DNA of 64,000 bases from Bromus sterilis (Eukaryota; Streptophyta; Magnoliopsida; Poales; Poaceae), in contig OX465600.1 in the NCBI GenBank assembly GCA_950022295.1, positions 228,429,782 through 228,493,781 on the forward strand. Reading direction: 5' to 3'. Below the pieces are notes generated by a model that worked only from the letters and a program-made list of their open reading frames with translations, did not search any database and was not told the origin of the DNA. Shown piece after piece: positions 11,464 through 23,047 of the stretch. The position numbers were made by a program, and so were the translations under genes. The stretch's first letter is position 1, and each line of letters opens with the position of its first letter.

Positions 11464-11785
11464 GAAGTATCGGATGTCCGACACCTGTCGGAAATAGGGT
11501 GCATAGACATCAATACGCATTGGCGGTTTATTGCCGAAAATCCAACGTCTATCGAACGTCCGATGGATCGAACGAATAGGACATCCGACACTTGTTGGAA
11601 GAAGGGGCATCGAGTATAGTACGCATCGGTGAATTATTACCGGAAATCCGACGATCGACGGACGTCCGATGCACCAGACGTCCGACGCCTTCCGGACGTC
11701 CGACGACCCCGACACAGGAAGCCCCTAGGACTACACAAGACGTATTTCAGTATTGACGGACGTCCGATACGGACCGGACGTCCTA
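11371..11785. repeat. Cluster of GGACGTCCGA palindromic motifs
   Basis: At least eight copies or near-copies of (C)GGACGTCCGA are scattered through about 415 bases, for example at 11373, 11551, 11660, 11676, 11693, 11758 and 11775. Each contains the palindrome GACGTC with the ACGT core recognised by plant bZIP factors. The cluster lies just upstream of a TATA-like box, as expected for an LTR U3 region. Confidence 0.65.
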
Positions 11786-12229
11786 CACTGCCTGCATGAA
11801 GAATTAAGTGATGCGTATCATGTATTCAACTTTAGACCTCCTAGACTATAAATACCTAGCCCCTTGCACGCTTTAGGGTTAGAAAACGTTTTAGATAAAA
11901 CCTAGTTCTTGAGATTTTCTTGTAAGCATTCATCTTGAATCTTGTCTCCGATTTGTATCGATCGGGAGATTATAAACTACAAGTTATGTGCGATCTGTTG
12001 TTCCACTGGGAATTAGTAGATTGCAACTATACCGTTCATGGTCAACGGCTACGTGTGCAAGTGTGTGAAGTCGTGAATATCCAAAGGGTAGAGAGTTGTT
12101 GCATTGGCATCAGGGATCTAGCGAGGAGAGATCATCGACGACATACAAGTCATCCATCAACATCATCATAATCACCATAAGCTTACTGAGAAGATCAGGC
12201 CACCCCATATCAAGCTTCTTGTCTCTCAT
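11464..12229 (+). repeat. Probable 3' LTR or LTR-derived region of the CRM-like element
   Basis: No protein is supported here. The stretch follows integrase directly, carries the palindromic motif cluster, a TATA box (CTATAAATA at 11846-11854) and then a leader-like sequence. That order (U3, TATA, R/U5) suggests an LTR. Neither edge could be fixed because no second copy and no target duplication are visible. Confidence 0.45.
11846..11854 (+). promoter_or_regulatory. TATA box of the LTR-like region
   Basis: CTATAAATA lies about 60 bases downstream of the last GGACGTCC motif and is followed by acctagccccttgcacgc, a typical TATA-to-start arrangement in plant LTRs. Confidence 0.5.
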
Positions 12230-12237
12230 AGTGGGAG

Positions 12238-12744
12238 GTGGATGCCGCTGCCAACGCACTGCCGGCCTCACTCCGGCCACCGGCGGAGGGTGGCGCCGCC
12301 TCCCCTCCGCCACTAGAGCAGCAACAACCCCGCTTCCCTGCTGCTCGGGCCACCGGAGAAGAGTCAGTGCACCTAGAGAGTGTCTTGGAACACAACGCCA
12401 AAGGAGACCAGCAAATCTTTGTCCTGGAGCACGTCGAGGACGAGCAACCCATCATCATGCGCTAGGTCGAAGGAGGCGACAACTGTGGCTTTGCGGGCAC
12501 GACGCGGGCGGATCACGAGTGCGGAGGCCCACGACCGCGGCGCGGGCGTCATAGGTTGCCTGGGTGAGTGGACTGAGATGTACGAGGTGGTCGTGGGCGC
12601 CGCTAGGGGGATGGAGTACCTCTAGCACGGCTGCGGCAACCGGCCCATCCAACACCACGACGTCCACCAACAGCAGCCAGGCGCGGGCGGAGGCGAACAA
12701 CAGCAGTCAGACGCGGCGCGCGCACCAGCGGCTGCCGGCGTCCA
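12238..12744 (+). pseudogene. Receptor-like kinase fragment, decayed
   Basis: The best evidence is at about 12577-12660, where one frame reads MYEVVVGAARGMEYL, stop, HGCGNRP, then H.D. This fits kinase subdomains V-VIb of plant receptor-like kinases of the LRK10 type, in which 'ARG.EYLH.GC..RI.H.DIK' is conserved. The catalytic-loop region is scrambled after the HxD position and the frame has a stop inside the motif. The upstream frame 12238-12465 (ending LEHVEDEQPIIMR) is open for 75 codons but not recognised; it could be the same gene's upstream part. The fragment is cut at 12744 by LTR A. Confidence 0.4.
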
Positions 12745-14385
12745 TGATGACCCACAAGTGTAGGTGGTCTATCATAGCCTTTTCGAAAAGTAAGAGTGTC
12801 GAACCCAACGAGGAGCAGAAGGTAGTGACAAGTGATCTTGAGAAAGGAATAATTGCAAGTACTAAAAAGTAACTTTTTATGGGTTTTCTGGAATAAGCAA
12901 CAAGTAAATAAAAGCAACTAAAGTAAATGATGGCAAGGTGCAGCAAGTGGCCCAATCCTTTTGAACACAAAATATAAGCCAAGGGGTTTTACTTATAAAG
13001 ACTAAAGCGTTCCCGAGGACACACGGGAGAGGTAGTCAAGTTACTTTCGCCATATTCCGTCTCTTACTATGTTTTGTTTTGATAAGTGTCGTGTGGATGG
13101 ACCTAAGCTAGCAGAATGCCTAGACTAAGACAAGTGCACTTTTACGATTAAATCTCTTGAAAGCATCTGCAAATACAAGAGAGAAATTAAGGTAAAACAT
13201 AACCGTAGCAATAAACTTTAGGATCCGATACTCCCTTGTGCAAAAGTGTGCAAACTGGGGTCCAGGTTTCTGTCACTCCGGCAACCTACCATAAGCATCC
13301 TTTATACAAAATTCCTTCCCCTAGGTCCTTAAAAAGGCGAAGTGTTATGTAGTCGACATTCACATAACACCACTAGAAGAATGACACCACAACTTAAATA
13401 TCAATCAACACATATTACTTCAACATCATATGACTACTAGCAACAAGACTTCTCCCATGTCCTCAAGAACTAAAGCAACTACTCACATGACATAAAAGAG
13501 ATCATGATCAGAGGTGAGGAATATATGATGAACAATCTGGTCATAACAATAATCCTCCAACAAAACTTAAGAGCATTCACCACAAAATAGTAATCAACAC
13601 CGGTAAAGTATATGGGATGAATAGTGCAAGGTACAACACAGATCACGATGGTAAAGTGAGATGGGATGAAGATGGATATGGTGCTGGTGATGAGGATGAT
13701 GGTGATCATGATCTCTATGATGCTCGTGACGATGGTGATCACGATGGCGATGATCTCCCCCTCCGGGAGGAGTTTTCCCCGACGGAATCTGCCCGACGTA
13801 GAGGTCTTTTCTTCTCTGTAGGTTCCCGTCTCGGAGCGGCGACGGAACTCCCGATCTAACTTGCCCCCCTGAAGAATTCTGTCACAAGGGGTATATGTGC
13901 TGAAGGAGATCCCCTAGGGTGGGCCCACCTCACCAGCAGGCCACCTGGTGCGGCCTATGGGGTGGCTGCGCCACCAGGACGACCTGGTGGGATGGTGGGC
14001 CCCCTCCGGGAGCTCTTTTGTGTGTCTTCGTTAATTCTCCGAAAAACTCTTCCCCGAAATTTTCAAGACATTTAGAGATGTGGTGGCCGTGCCACCAAGC
14101 CGCCTGGTGGCCTGGTGGCCCCCCTCCGAGAGCTCTATTGCGTGTCTTCGCTAATTCTCCAAAAAAACCCTTCCCGAAATTTTTAGGTCATTTGGAAATG
14201 TGCTGATATGTCCACTCTACGTGCACTTTTCTCTGCTGATTCATGAGTCTGCTGTTTCGACACCAGAAAGTTGTAAACTGTGTAAAACAAGCCAAAACAC
14301 CATGAGAACATCATCAAAATATGAAATATATCAACGAATAGTGGTGAATTATGATACAAAATAGTGGTGCATTTTGGACGTATCA
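12745..14385 (-). repeat. 3' LTR of element A
   Basis: On the minus strand the LTR starts TGATACGTCCAAAATGCA and ends GGGTCATCA. It is about 1641 bases long and matches LTRs B and C along its length, including a GAT-rich microsatellite at about 13665-13760 and conserved U5 text. The flank at its high side (ACTCCCCAAGCTTAG, the complement of a purine tract) shows that it is a 3' LTR. Confidence 0.9.
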
Positions 14386-16055
14386 ACTCCCCAAGCTTAG
14401 ACCTCGCTTCTCCCCAAGCGAATACTGAGCTCGGTAAACCCGTCCACAAGTTTAGAGAGTGAAGTGTTAATAAATAAGAATACGAACAAGAAGCATCACA
14501 TGTTCTCTACCAAACTCAAGCATCCTCAACACCAATCTCAATTCATAAGGTCCTTATGAAATATTAATATCAATTATAATCAAAAGTAGGGCTAAGGAAA
14601 CTCATTAAATCATGGCAAACATGTTCTTGGTTAGAGAACAACTAATAACTTCTAGACTTTGCTCCTCCACTTATATTTATAATGAGATCAACTGAAGCTT
14701 TTGAAAGAACAAGTTATTAGTCAAGAAGTGAAGATGCTAACACAAAGGTAGATGTTTGCTTTGGCTGGGCTTAACAAACAACTTACTTATCATGGTTGAT
14801 AATGTCAACAAAGAAGTGATATGAAAAATCTTATTGCAGCAATATATATGAGTGAATCCTTGTCAAAATAAGGTGTCTGCTCTCTTTAAGAATAGAGGAA
14901 AGTAGGAAAACTGACTCAACATGAAAGTAAATGATAGGACCTGCGCAGAGGGAAGTATGGAAAACTCATGTGCTAGAGCTTTTAGCTTTAAAACAATAAG
15001 AATGGGAACATAGGCTTTTGAGAGGTGCATAATTCGTCAACGAATGGTAGCAGATAGCCCAATACTTCTCAAACTGGACAAGTTTCGAGGAATGACTTCC
15101 AAGAAGGGACAATCACATCCCATTAATCTCCTTTGTTTATCACTACCAAAGTTTTATGTTTTCTCATGAACAAAGCTTGAAGGAGGTTGTTTGTTGCCAT
15201 TATCTTTTACGAGTTGGGCGCACTCATACCAGTCCCTCCTCGTGTTAAGGTTCGCAGATTAGACATGCAAACCAAAGATAAAGCTTGTCCCGTATGAGAA
15301 GATCATGAATTATCTACTACTTCCTCATGAGATAAAACAGAGGCACAAAACATGGAGTAATACTATTTTGAAGGATTAAAGATAGCACATGAATAATATA
15401 CTTTAGGATTGGCGGTGAAATACAACATATAGGAAGGTATGGTGGACTCTTATGGAAGATAATGGTTTCACGGTATGGATGCACAAGCAGTAATCCCGCT
15501 TAGTACAGAGTTTGGCTAGAAAAGGTTTTGAAAGAGCAGACAAATTATGTTGACTTGGATGCATACCAATATAAAGCTAGATCATTAAGATTTGGCATAA
15601 AACATGAAGTTGTATTCCTTTATAACATTACAATTAAAGCATAAGAAGATAAAGGTTTTGGATATACTTGATAATACAAAACTCATGCTTGTTGTTATGA
15701 CCAATGCTATGTTTGCCAAGATCAATATTGTTTTCAAAGCCTTACCTGATATATAATATCAATACTCCCATAAGAGTCGGCATATAAGGTCGATTGCATA
15801 GAAAGAATAACAAGTGCAGCGAAGAAACCAATAGACTTCTCATTAATATCCCATCATAGACAACTGCACGCTCACGGATACAGGACTCTCCCATAAAGGA
15901 GTGATATACCTCAATGCAAACACCTATTTCATAAGATAACTTCCCTAGACATGATATGACACTAAACTTTAACCACGAAAAGATAAAAGATAAAGATGTC
16001 GGACACTCCCCCAAGCTTGGAACAAGCTAAGGGGATGCCATTACCCATGAAGATT
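14386..16055 (-). other. Non-coding 3' internal region of element A
   Basis: No coding frame is supported. The stretch is colinear with 27933-29104 plus 30606-31095 in element B, which identifies it as the conserved untranslated region between the downstream ORF and the 3' LTR. The purine tract adjoining the LTR is the complement of 14386-14400. Confidence 0.75.
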
Positions 16056-16562
16056 TTAATCTTGATTTTTCTTGAAGCTCTTCAAGTGATCCTTAGCGAA
16101 AATCTTCCATGGCAAAGGTCGTACATCCACGCATGATTCTTCTGTTTCCTGGATCCTGCAGCAAGCAGACGGGCTCATGCGCATAAAATTTAGTTCATAC
16201 TCATAGTTCTGGTTGTGCAGATCATAGATCTTCCCTTGAAGCTCGAACACCTTGGTTTCCAGTGCGGCCATGCTTGACCACACTTCCTTCATCTCCCTCT
16301 CATGTTGGGCCTTCAGCTCGGCGATCATGTCGATGTTGGATTCAACACCACGCTCAATCATCTTCATGTACTTGAGAACTTCTTGCTCCACTTCTTGCAA
16401 TCTTGGTTTGGTGCTCCCATCCTTGATGGGTCCCTTCAGATCTTCTTTGTAGAGGACACCGTCCTCCACCCAAAGAGCTTGAGGATGCCTCCTCACCTCT
16501 GTGAGTTGAGGGTTGATGACGTTGATGAGGAACTTGTCCTTGGGAGAGCTTGGGGAAGCCAT
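16056..16562 (-). CDS. Downstream accessory ORF of element A (coiled-coil protein)
   Basis: This 168-codon frame is uninterrupted, begins MASPSSPKDKFLINVIN and ends at a natural stop. Residues about 55-120 have regular hydrophobic spacing and many charged residues (EVEQEVLKYMKMIERGVES, AALETKVFELQGKIYDL), which predicts a coiled coil. There is no membrane segment or signal peptide, so it does not look like an envelope protein. It lies between integrase and the 3' LTR, where some Athila relatives carry an extra ORF. A diverged copy with one stop is at 31096-31602 in element B. The function is unknown; a structural or RNA-bound role is only a guess. Being open while the element's pol is full of stops is notable. 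Confidence 0.7.
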   Translation of the reverse strand: MASPSSPKDKFLINVINPQLTEVRRHPQALWVEDGVLYKEDLKGPIKDGSTKPRLQEVEQEVLKYMKMIERGVESNIDMIAELKAQHEREMKEVWSSMAALETKVFELQGKIYDLHNQNYEYELNFMRMSPSACCRIQETEESCVDVRPLPWKIFAKDHLKSFKKNQD

Positions 16563-16969
16563 GGCACCTAGGTTTCACTGAAAGTTTTCCTGGCAACAAC
16601 AGATCCAAAAGAAAACGCACGTAATCACGAGATACAGAGCTAGGACGATCCGGGAATATATATAGCAAAAAATCTGCACCGAATGAAAACTAAAACACCA
16701 AAGGGGAGTCGGAGGTGGACTCCTGGTGGACCAGGCGGCCACCTGGCGCAACCAGGAGGTAGGCCACGCCACCAGGGCGCTTGGCCCACCGAGAGCTCCT
16801 CTCCGGCTCCACTTTGGCTTGGAATTTTTCTTATTTTTCAAAAATTGATAATACAGAACTTTTATGGCTTTTTACGAAGTTTTCTTACCGTATTACATAC
16901 GTATTTGTTTTCTGATTCTGCTGGTGTCTGGCACAGTGTTGCAATATGTTCTTCACGAGTAGCTATCTA
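16563..16969 (-). other. Element A spacer upstream of the accessory ORF
   Basis: This is colinear with 31603-31960 of element B, including a short stretch rich in CCACCAGG/CCTGGTGG text and a purine-poor leader. It likely holds the promoter or leader for the accessory ORF on the minus strand. No coding frame is supported. Confidence 0.5.
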
Positions 16970-17966
16970 CAGTGACAGCGGCAGTGGGGGCGAGCGGGGC
17001 CGGACCCCTCTATGCTTCGGCCCCCTCCAACGAGTTCCAGTGGGGACTAGTTTTAGTCTTAGGTTAATTATCCGGCCATTGGGCTAAACTACTAGTATTA
17101 ACTAAGCCCAAAACATTTATGTCACAAGATAACTTGGGAAGAGGCGACTATGTAGGTTGCACGTACACGTATCGGATGGATATCATATATACACCATCCA
17201 CACGCAGAGGTGGCTAGCTCTTTCTTCCACGATGTGATACAACACTAGGGCTTCATTGTCGCTGGCCGCCAGCCGCCGCCGTCGATCGCAGCACGCCAAC
17301 ATCATTGTCGTTTGTACGCTTGGTGATTATGGAAGCCATCGTCCTCTGCTTGCCGTGCATCATGCCCAACCAAACGACATCGCCAAACTCAATCTCTTAT
17401 TTGATCCCGTGAATCACAGAGAAAGAAAAGGCATTACTGTCTATAGATTTAACTACAATTTCTGTATTGCAGTTTGTCACTTAATTTGATTACACATATC
17501 AGTTAATTAATTGTTAGAGCTAGTATATTTTACCACTTGTTAAATAATTACGAATTATATATCTTATTTGTATTAATATTATAATTGCATAGATCATGAA
17601 GAGAAATATATCACCGATAAATAAATTCTTAAGCCAATTGCTACAAACTCTAACTTTATAATAAAAAATGTAAATTCAATTGAGAAGGTAAATGTGAAAG
17701 AGCAACTCATTGGTCATGATAATGGTGTCACCAATTTCAATTCATTTGGTAGGCACCTCCCCCCCCCCCCCCACACACACCCAGCAAAATATATAAGACT
17801 TAAAACATTTGCGGTCAAGGGCGCAGATCTTCATTCAAACTCGTAGAAAATGTAGTCTTTTTAATTGTAACACTTAAACTGGTTCTTGTTTGATATTGTT
17901 ACAATATATAAGGCTTGATTTTTTTTGTACTTCGCCCCCCATGATCAAATCCTGGCTCCGCCTCTG
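16970..17966. mobile_element. Non-autonomous hAT-type DNA transposon, 997 bases
   Basis: The 8-base duplication GCTATCTA flanks the element at 16962-16969 and 17967-17974, the length typical of hAT insertions. The ends are CAGTGACAGCGGCAG and CCTGGCTCCGCCTCTG; the second read on the other strand is CAGAGGCGGAGCCAGG, a wording I know from grass hAT elements. The TIRs match at about 10 of 15 positions. Element B lacks this DNA at the same point, so the empty site is visible within the window. No transposase frame is present. A C tract lies near 17760-17771. Confidence 0.85.
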
Positions 17967-18036
17967 GCTATCTATATCACATCCACATCAACATTGATAG
18001 GGTCTCGTGCCATGTAGTGCTTGAGTCTTTGCCCAT

Positions 18037-18303
18037 TCATGACTTATGGTTTGATGCCTTCAAAATTGTTAATCTTGATTGCATCAGAGTGGTATCTTCT
18101 TCAATATGGTACAATCCTTTCCACTTGGAAAGTAATTTACCTGGGAAAAAACTGAAATGAGATCTATACAACAAAACTTTATCACCAACATTAAATTTTC
18201 GTTTCAAAATTCTATTGTCATGCCACTTCTTTACCTTTTCTTTGAAAAATTTCGCGCTCTTATAAGCCTCACTTCTCCACTCATCTAGAGAAGTCAAATC
18301 CAT
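18037..18303 (-). pseudogene. C-terminal end of element A integrase
   Basis: The frame reads through KWHDNRILKRKFNVGDKVLL and YRSHFSFFPGKLLSKWKG, the C-terminal integrase domain of Athila-type pol. It is separated from the rest of integrase by the 4.7-kb solo LTR. Beyond GKLLSKWKG the frame departs from the family at the end. Positions 17975-18036 carry the remainder of the pol tail. Confidence 0.8.
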
Positions 18304-18324
18304 AAGACACTTTTCACCAGCAAG

Positions 18325-21300
18325 TGTAACACCCCGGGTGTCACGCTACAGTAATCACCTACAGTAATCATAGTTACTGTTGCTAATCCAGCCTTGATCA
18401 CCTTGATCATAGCTCTGTCAAATTCCAACCCTGATAAAATTTTCAAATCAATGTGGATTGTAAATCTTGCTCCAAGGATTGTGGATGCCAGTCAATCAAC
18501 ATGTTCATGGTTAAACCAAGTCATCCTTAGCCATTAGCCTAATCCCCAGGGCTATGAAAGTCATGAAACCCATAAAGTTGGCTTATCAAGATTGTCAGGG
18601 AATTTAAATGGAAAGAAATCATAGTGAACCAAAATGGGGAGATCAATTATAGAATACCTAACAATCTTTGGGCCATGGTCATCATAGCCATGGTTATTAT
18701 TATTATAGTGATCTAGAAATACTATGAAATTAAAGCAATAGTTGGAATTATTAAATTGCCATGAAATAATAATAAACAAGTGCAAATTTTAATTGAAAAA
18801 AATTTGTTGAACCTATTTTATAATTTGTCAAATAATCTGTAGGTATTGTTCAAGTTGAATGGGGAGTTTATGAACTAGTTTAAATAATTTAAATGATTAA
18901 AAAAGTAGTTCTAGTGACCACTTTAATTATTTATCATTTAAGTAAAATACTAGATGGTTTTATAAAATCTCAGAACTTTTTGTGGCATTGGCAAATAGTG
19001 CAACCTTAATTGTGGACTCCTTTATTATGCTGCAAAATTGTAAAAGTAGCTAAAAGAAATATAAAAGGAAATTAACAGAAAAGAAAAAGATAAAAACAAA
19101 ACAAAATAAAAAGGAAGGCTAAACCCCCTCTGGGCGAAGCCCACCCCCCTGTTTTCCCCTGGGCCAAACCAACCTAGCCCACTAAGCCCACCCCCCACGC
19201 ATCCCCTACCTTGCCCTGTTCATCCAGTGCGTGGCGGGCATCGCGCCGTGCCACGACACGCCTCGCCGCCGTGGCAGGCATCCGACGAGCCCCCCCCCCC
19301 GCCGCGATATAGCCGCACCCCTTGCCGGCCAAACCCTAGCCTTCTCGCATATTCTCCCCCCGCCGTTCCATTACGCTCCTGGTGCCTTCCCCATCTCTCC
19401 TGCACCTCACCCGGCGCCGTCGTCGCCACGGGCAGGTGCGCCACCGCGGCCACCGATTCCCCCAACGCCCGAGTCCGTGTCCAACCACCTCGCCATCGAT
19501 CTCTTCCCCGCCGTGCAGAAGCAATCGACGCCACGACGCTCCACGAACCGCAAATCGCGCCCGCAACCGCACCACGGCCGCCGCGCCATTGCTACAGAGG
19601 AGCTCCACCCCGACCGTCGTCGGCCTCCCCAAGCCCCCTCCCGCATTCCCTGTAAGCCACTGATCGTTTTCCCCAACCCCGTATTCGATTGGGTGCACCG
19701 TAGCGCAGTGCCCGCTGTGCTCGCGTTCTGGCCGCCGCCAACGCCCATCTCCGCCGTTGCTCCGGCGGGTCTCTAGCCAGGCCACCTCCACCGCTCGAGG
19801 CGGCACCCTCCCAGGCACGCGTAGAACCCAACCGCGTGCCAAACGGCCGCCCATAGCACCAACAGGGACTCCGGCCATGGCACGACTCGCCGGCGGCGTA
19901 GCCCGCTATGGCCAGGCTACTGCCCGGTGGGCCCGCGGCGTCAGATGGGTTAACCACCCTAACCCCCCCGTGCCCCACTTACAGGTGGGCCAGATTAAAA
20001 CCCCCCCTCCTATGACACCTGGGCCCCACCCCTGTTGATTAATTAAATTGTTAATTAAATTGCTGTGTATATGACATGTGGGCCCTGCCTAGTTTTAGAT
20101 TAATTAAAATTGCTAATTAACCTATGTGGCACTTACATGTGGGGCCACCCCCTGGTGATTAACTTAATTAATTTAGTTTAATTAATCTGTGTCACTGACC
20201 AGTGGGACCCACTGGTCAGTATATTAAATTGATTATTAAATATATTAATGAAATAGAAAAGGAATTTAGAAAATAGTTTAAATGATTTAAAATTGATTAA
20301 ACTTGTAAATTTAATATCTTTTAATCCGTAACTCGGATTAAAATAATTTATATATCAAAATTGCTTAGAAAAAATACATAGAGTAAGAATACAGTATCCG
20401 TTGGTCTACCACCCCCCGTCTAACATACCGATCATCGCACCGCCCCCCTCCGGACCGTCTGTCCGATGATTTGTCCGGTACTGTAAAAGTACCCGGATGA
20501 ATTTATTCCGAACACGAAAGTTGTTCAGAATAGATTGACTACCTCGGATACACCACCCACACGTGTGTCAGATGTCCACGACACCTCCGGCATGATCCCT
20601 CCCCCCTCCGGACACCCTGTCCGGTAATCACCCGGAGTTGGCAGTTCATCCACGGATGAATTCCCGCTCCGAGCAACGTGCATCGTACTACGTTAGAGAA
20701 TCGATAGCTTTTCTTCTGTCATGTAATATAATTGCTTGTTGTGCTTGATTTGTATTTATTGTTTCTTCCCCCCTCTTTTATTGTCTGGTAGTCCCGATGA
20801 CCGATGCCGATGCCCCTGTGATCGACTACGTCGTCGACGACCGTGTACCCCTACTATCGAGCTTCCAGGCAAGCAGAGCCACTTCCCCTCTCCCTCATAT
20901 CGCCTATCTGTCTTTATTATTCTGTTGCACTAGGCATATGCTGCTGCTACGTTGCTATCCTATTCAATTGCCATAGCTTATCATTGTAACCCCTTGATTA
21001 CCTTTCCGATATCCTATGCAGACTATATAAATATATATTATACAGCAGTGAACCCTGCGCCTTGTTAGACAATAGGATTAGATAGCGGGCCGTGATTACT
21101 CTGGGAGTGATCGCGGATACTATATATATACAACTGCTACAGGTACGACACAGAGCAGACGCCCAAAGGAATCTACAACGGCGAGACTCTGCTGAGTCGC
21201 TTCTAGTTTTACTTACGAGTGTTTGGGCTCGTATTTCACTCTCGTCGCTGGCTCGGTAGCGTAGTTCCACTGGGATGATACGAGGATATTCTTCTTTAGT

Positions 21301-23042
21301 TCGTTCCACTGGTGTCTCGGCACCACCGGGGCGATACGAGGATAATCCTCTTCAGTTCATTCCACTGGTGTCTCTGTCGAACCATCTCAAGTGTACCATC
21401 GAGAGTGACTCCTCCTGGTTGCACCTGTTGGTAGGAACCTGAATCGACTGGCGTCCTTGAAGGTAAGGAGTTGGGTGACCCAACGGTGCCCGTGTAGGGA
21501 TTGTATCGGAACGGCAGGACAGACGGATACCATCGTGGGTCTGGTCCTTGCTCGTGGCTATGAGATGCCCTGTAGTACGAAAGTCGAGCTCTTCGGAGCA
21601 AACGCGAGACAAAGTAAGGAGACGGTTCACCTTGTCAGTAACCGCACGAGTTGGTGGGACAAGAGGGCAGGCACGGACGTTACTGGTGGTCCTGACTGCT
21701 GTCGTTGACCGTGACTCATTTCAATAAGGGGCAACGATAATGGTCGTCCCGTCAGAAGATTAATAAAATGCTTAACGGGTTCGGCGGATGACTTGAGTAT
21801 CCTTTTGGCTTGTACGCACTACCTATACGTGGGATTACGCGTATGGGCGCCTCCGCAACATAGCCTCTTTCGAGAGCCTTCAGACGTCAGCAGTGCCGCG
21901 GCCTGATTGCCGGGAAGTGTGTGTCTTTTTGCTCGCATGGTGTGTCTTATTTGGATTTGCTTTCACTTCACCGGCCAGACTCGCACTGTTCGGAGTACGT
22001 CCGGGTTAGGGTCCAAAACCCTGCGTACTTAGGATTTAGACCGGCGGATGGCCTCTCTGCTGTGCTCGAAGGATGGACTTCGTTGTGTCGGATAGCTTCG
22101 GTGGGGTTCTCCCTAACCAGGTGTACGCCACCCTGGAGATCCGAGCGTGTAGTGTCACACTAGTGCACCCCTGCATAAGATCAATCTATTCGAATAGCCA
22201 TGTCCACGGTAACAGGACGCTTTATGCTGAAGCCAGATCCTACCACTACAAACTATATATTTATACTTGTTGGTTTCGAGTTTTCTTCCTCGCGGGGATG
22301 TCGAGGGAGGGAACTCGGAGGCATTGTTAATTATGATTACAACTTACTATTATACAATGATGCAGCAACTTCTGCTGCATTGTTACTTTAATTTCTGTTG
22401 ATATTAACTGTTGGCTGATTCTTACCTCATGCTGCAAGACTCGTCGGAAGATGCTAGTCTTCGATAGGCCTAGCATATTTCCCTCTTATCCTTGTACTTC
22501 TATCTTGCTGTCCACCATACAACCTCCCTTTTCCATTTGATACATGCATAAAAGCTTAGTAGCTGGATGTAAGACTCGCGGGTATACTAGATACTCACCT
22601 GCTTTATTTTCCCTTTTATTTTTTTGCCTGATCGGCCGCTGCAGTCGACGTTGGAGCCCAGGAACAGGAGATCCCCGATGCCGACCACCGCAACGTGAAG
22701 ATCCCCGGTGGCCTTCTACGACGTGGAGTTTCCCCTTCGACTAGGAGTAGTTTGGAGGTTCCCAGGCAGGAGGCCTCGCCTTTTCGATCGTGTTGTGTTT
22801 GTGCTAGCCTTCTTAAGGCAACCTTGTATTTTGGTGTCTGTACTCAGATACGTTTGCTTCCGCTAACTTTGTGATCTTGAGCTTTTGTATTCGAGCCCCC
22901 GTGGCCCCTGGCTTGTAATATAAAGCTTGTTTTACTTTATTTATAGAGTTGTGCTGTGATTACCTTACCGTGAGTCCTTGATTTTGGTTGTGTACCCTGC
23001 GTGTATGATTACTGTACACGTCTTGATTTTGAGGGCATTACA
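18325..23042 (+). mobile_element. 4.7-kb solo LTR (large-LTR family, possibly Sukkula-like)
   Basis: The 5-base duplication GCAAG is at 18320-18324 and 23043-23047, and it splits element A's integrase. The insert starts TGTAACACCCCGGGTGTCA and ends GAGGGCATTACA, so it has TG...CA ends. I see no second copy of the LTR start inside and no primer site, hence a solo LTR of 4718 bases rather than a full element. Its length suits families with very large LTRs such as Sukkula, but the name is a guess. The interior has a GC-rich block at 19120-20030 that is open in several frames by composition alone, short C tracts, a tandem repeat at 21264-21380 and a polyadenylation-like tail (aatataaagcttg) near 22917. 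Confidence 0.8.
21264..21380. repeat. Imperfect tandem repeat inside the 4.7-kb LTR
   Basis: Units begin GTTCCACTGG at 21264 and 21303 and ATTCCACTGG at 21358. The first two share GATACGAGGATA and CTTC.TTAGTTC or CTTCAGTTC. The units are unequal, about 39 and 55 bases. Confidence 0.55.
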
Positions 23043-23047
23043 GCAAG

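Noticed and set aside
19227..20038. Long open frames on both strands in the 4.7-kb solo LTR
   Set aside because: The block is very GC-rich, so all frames stay open together. The translations are Pro/Arg-rich with no domain and frames overlap on both strands.
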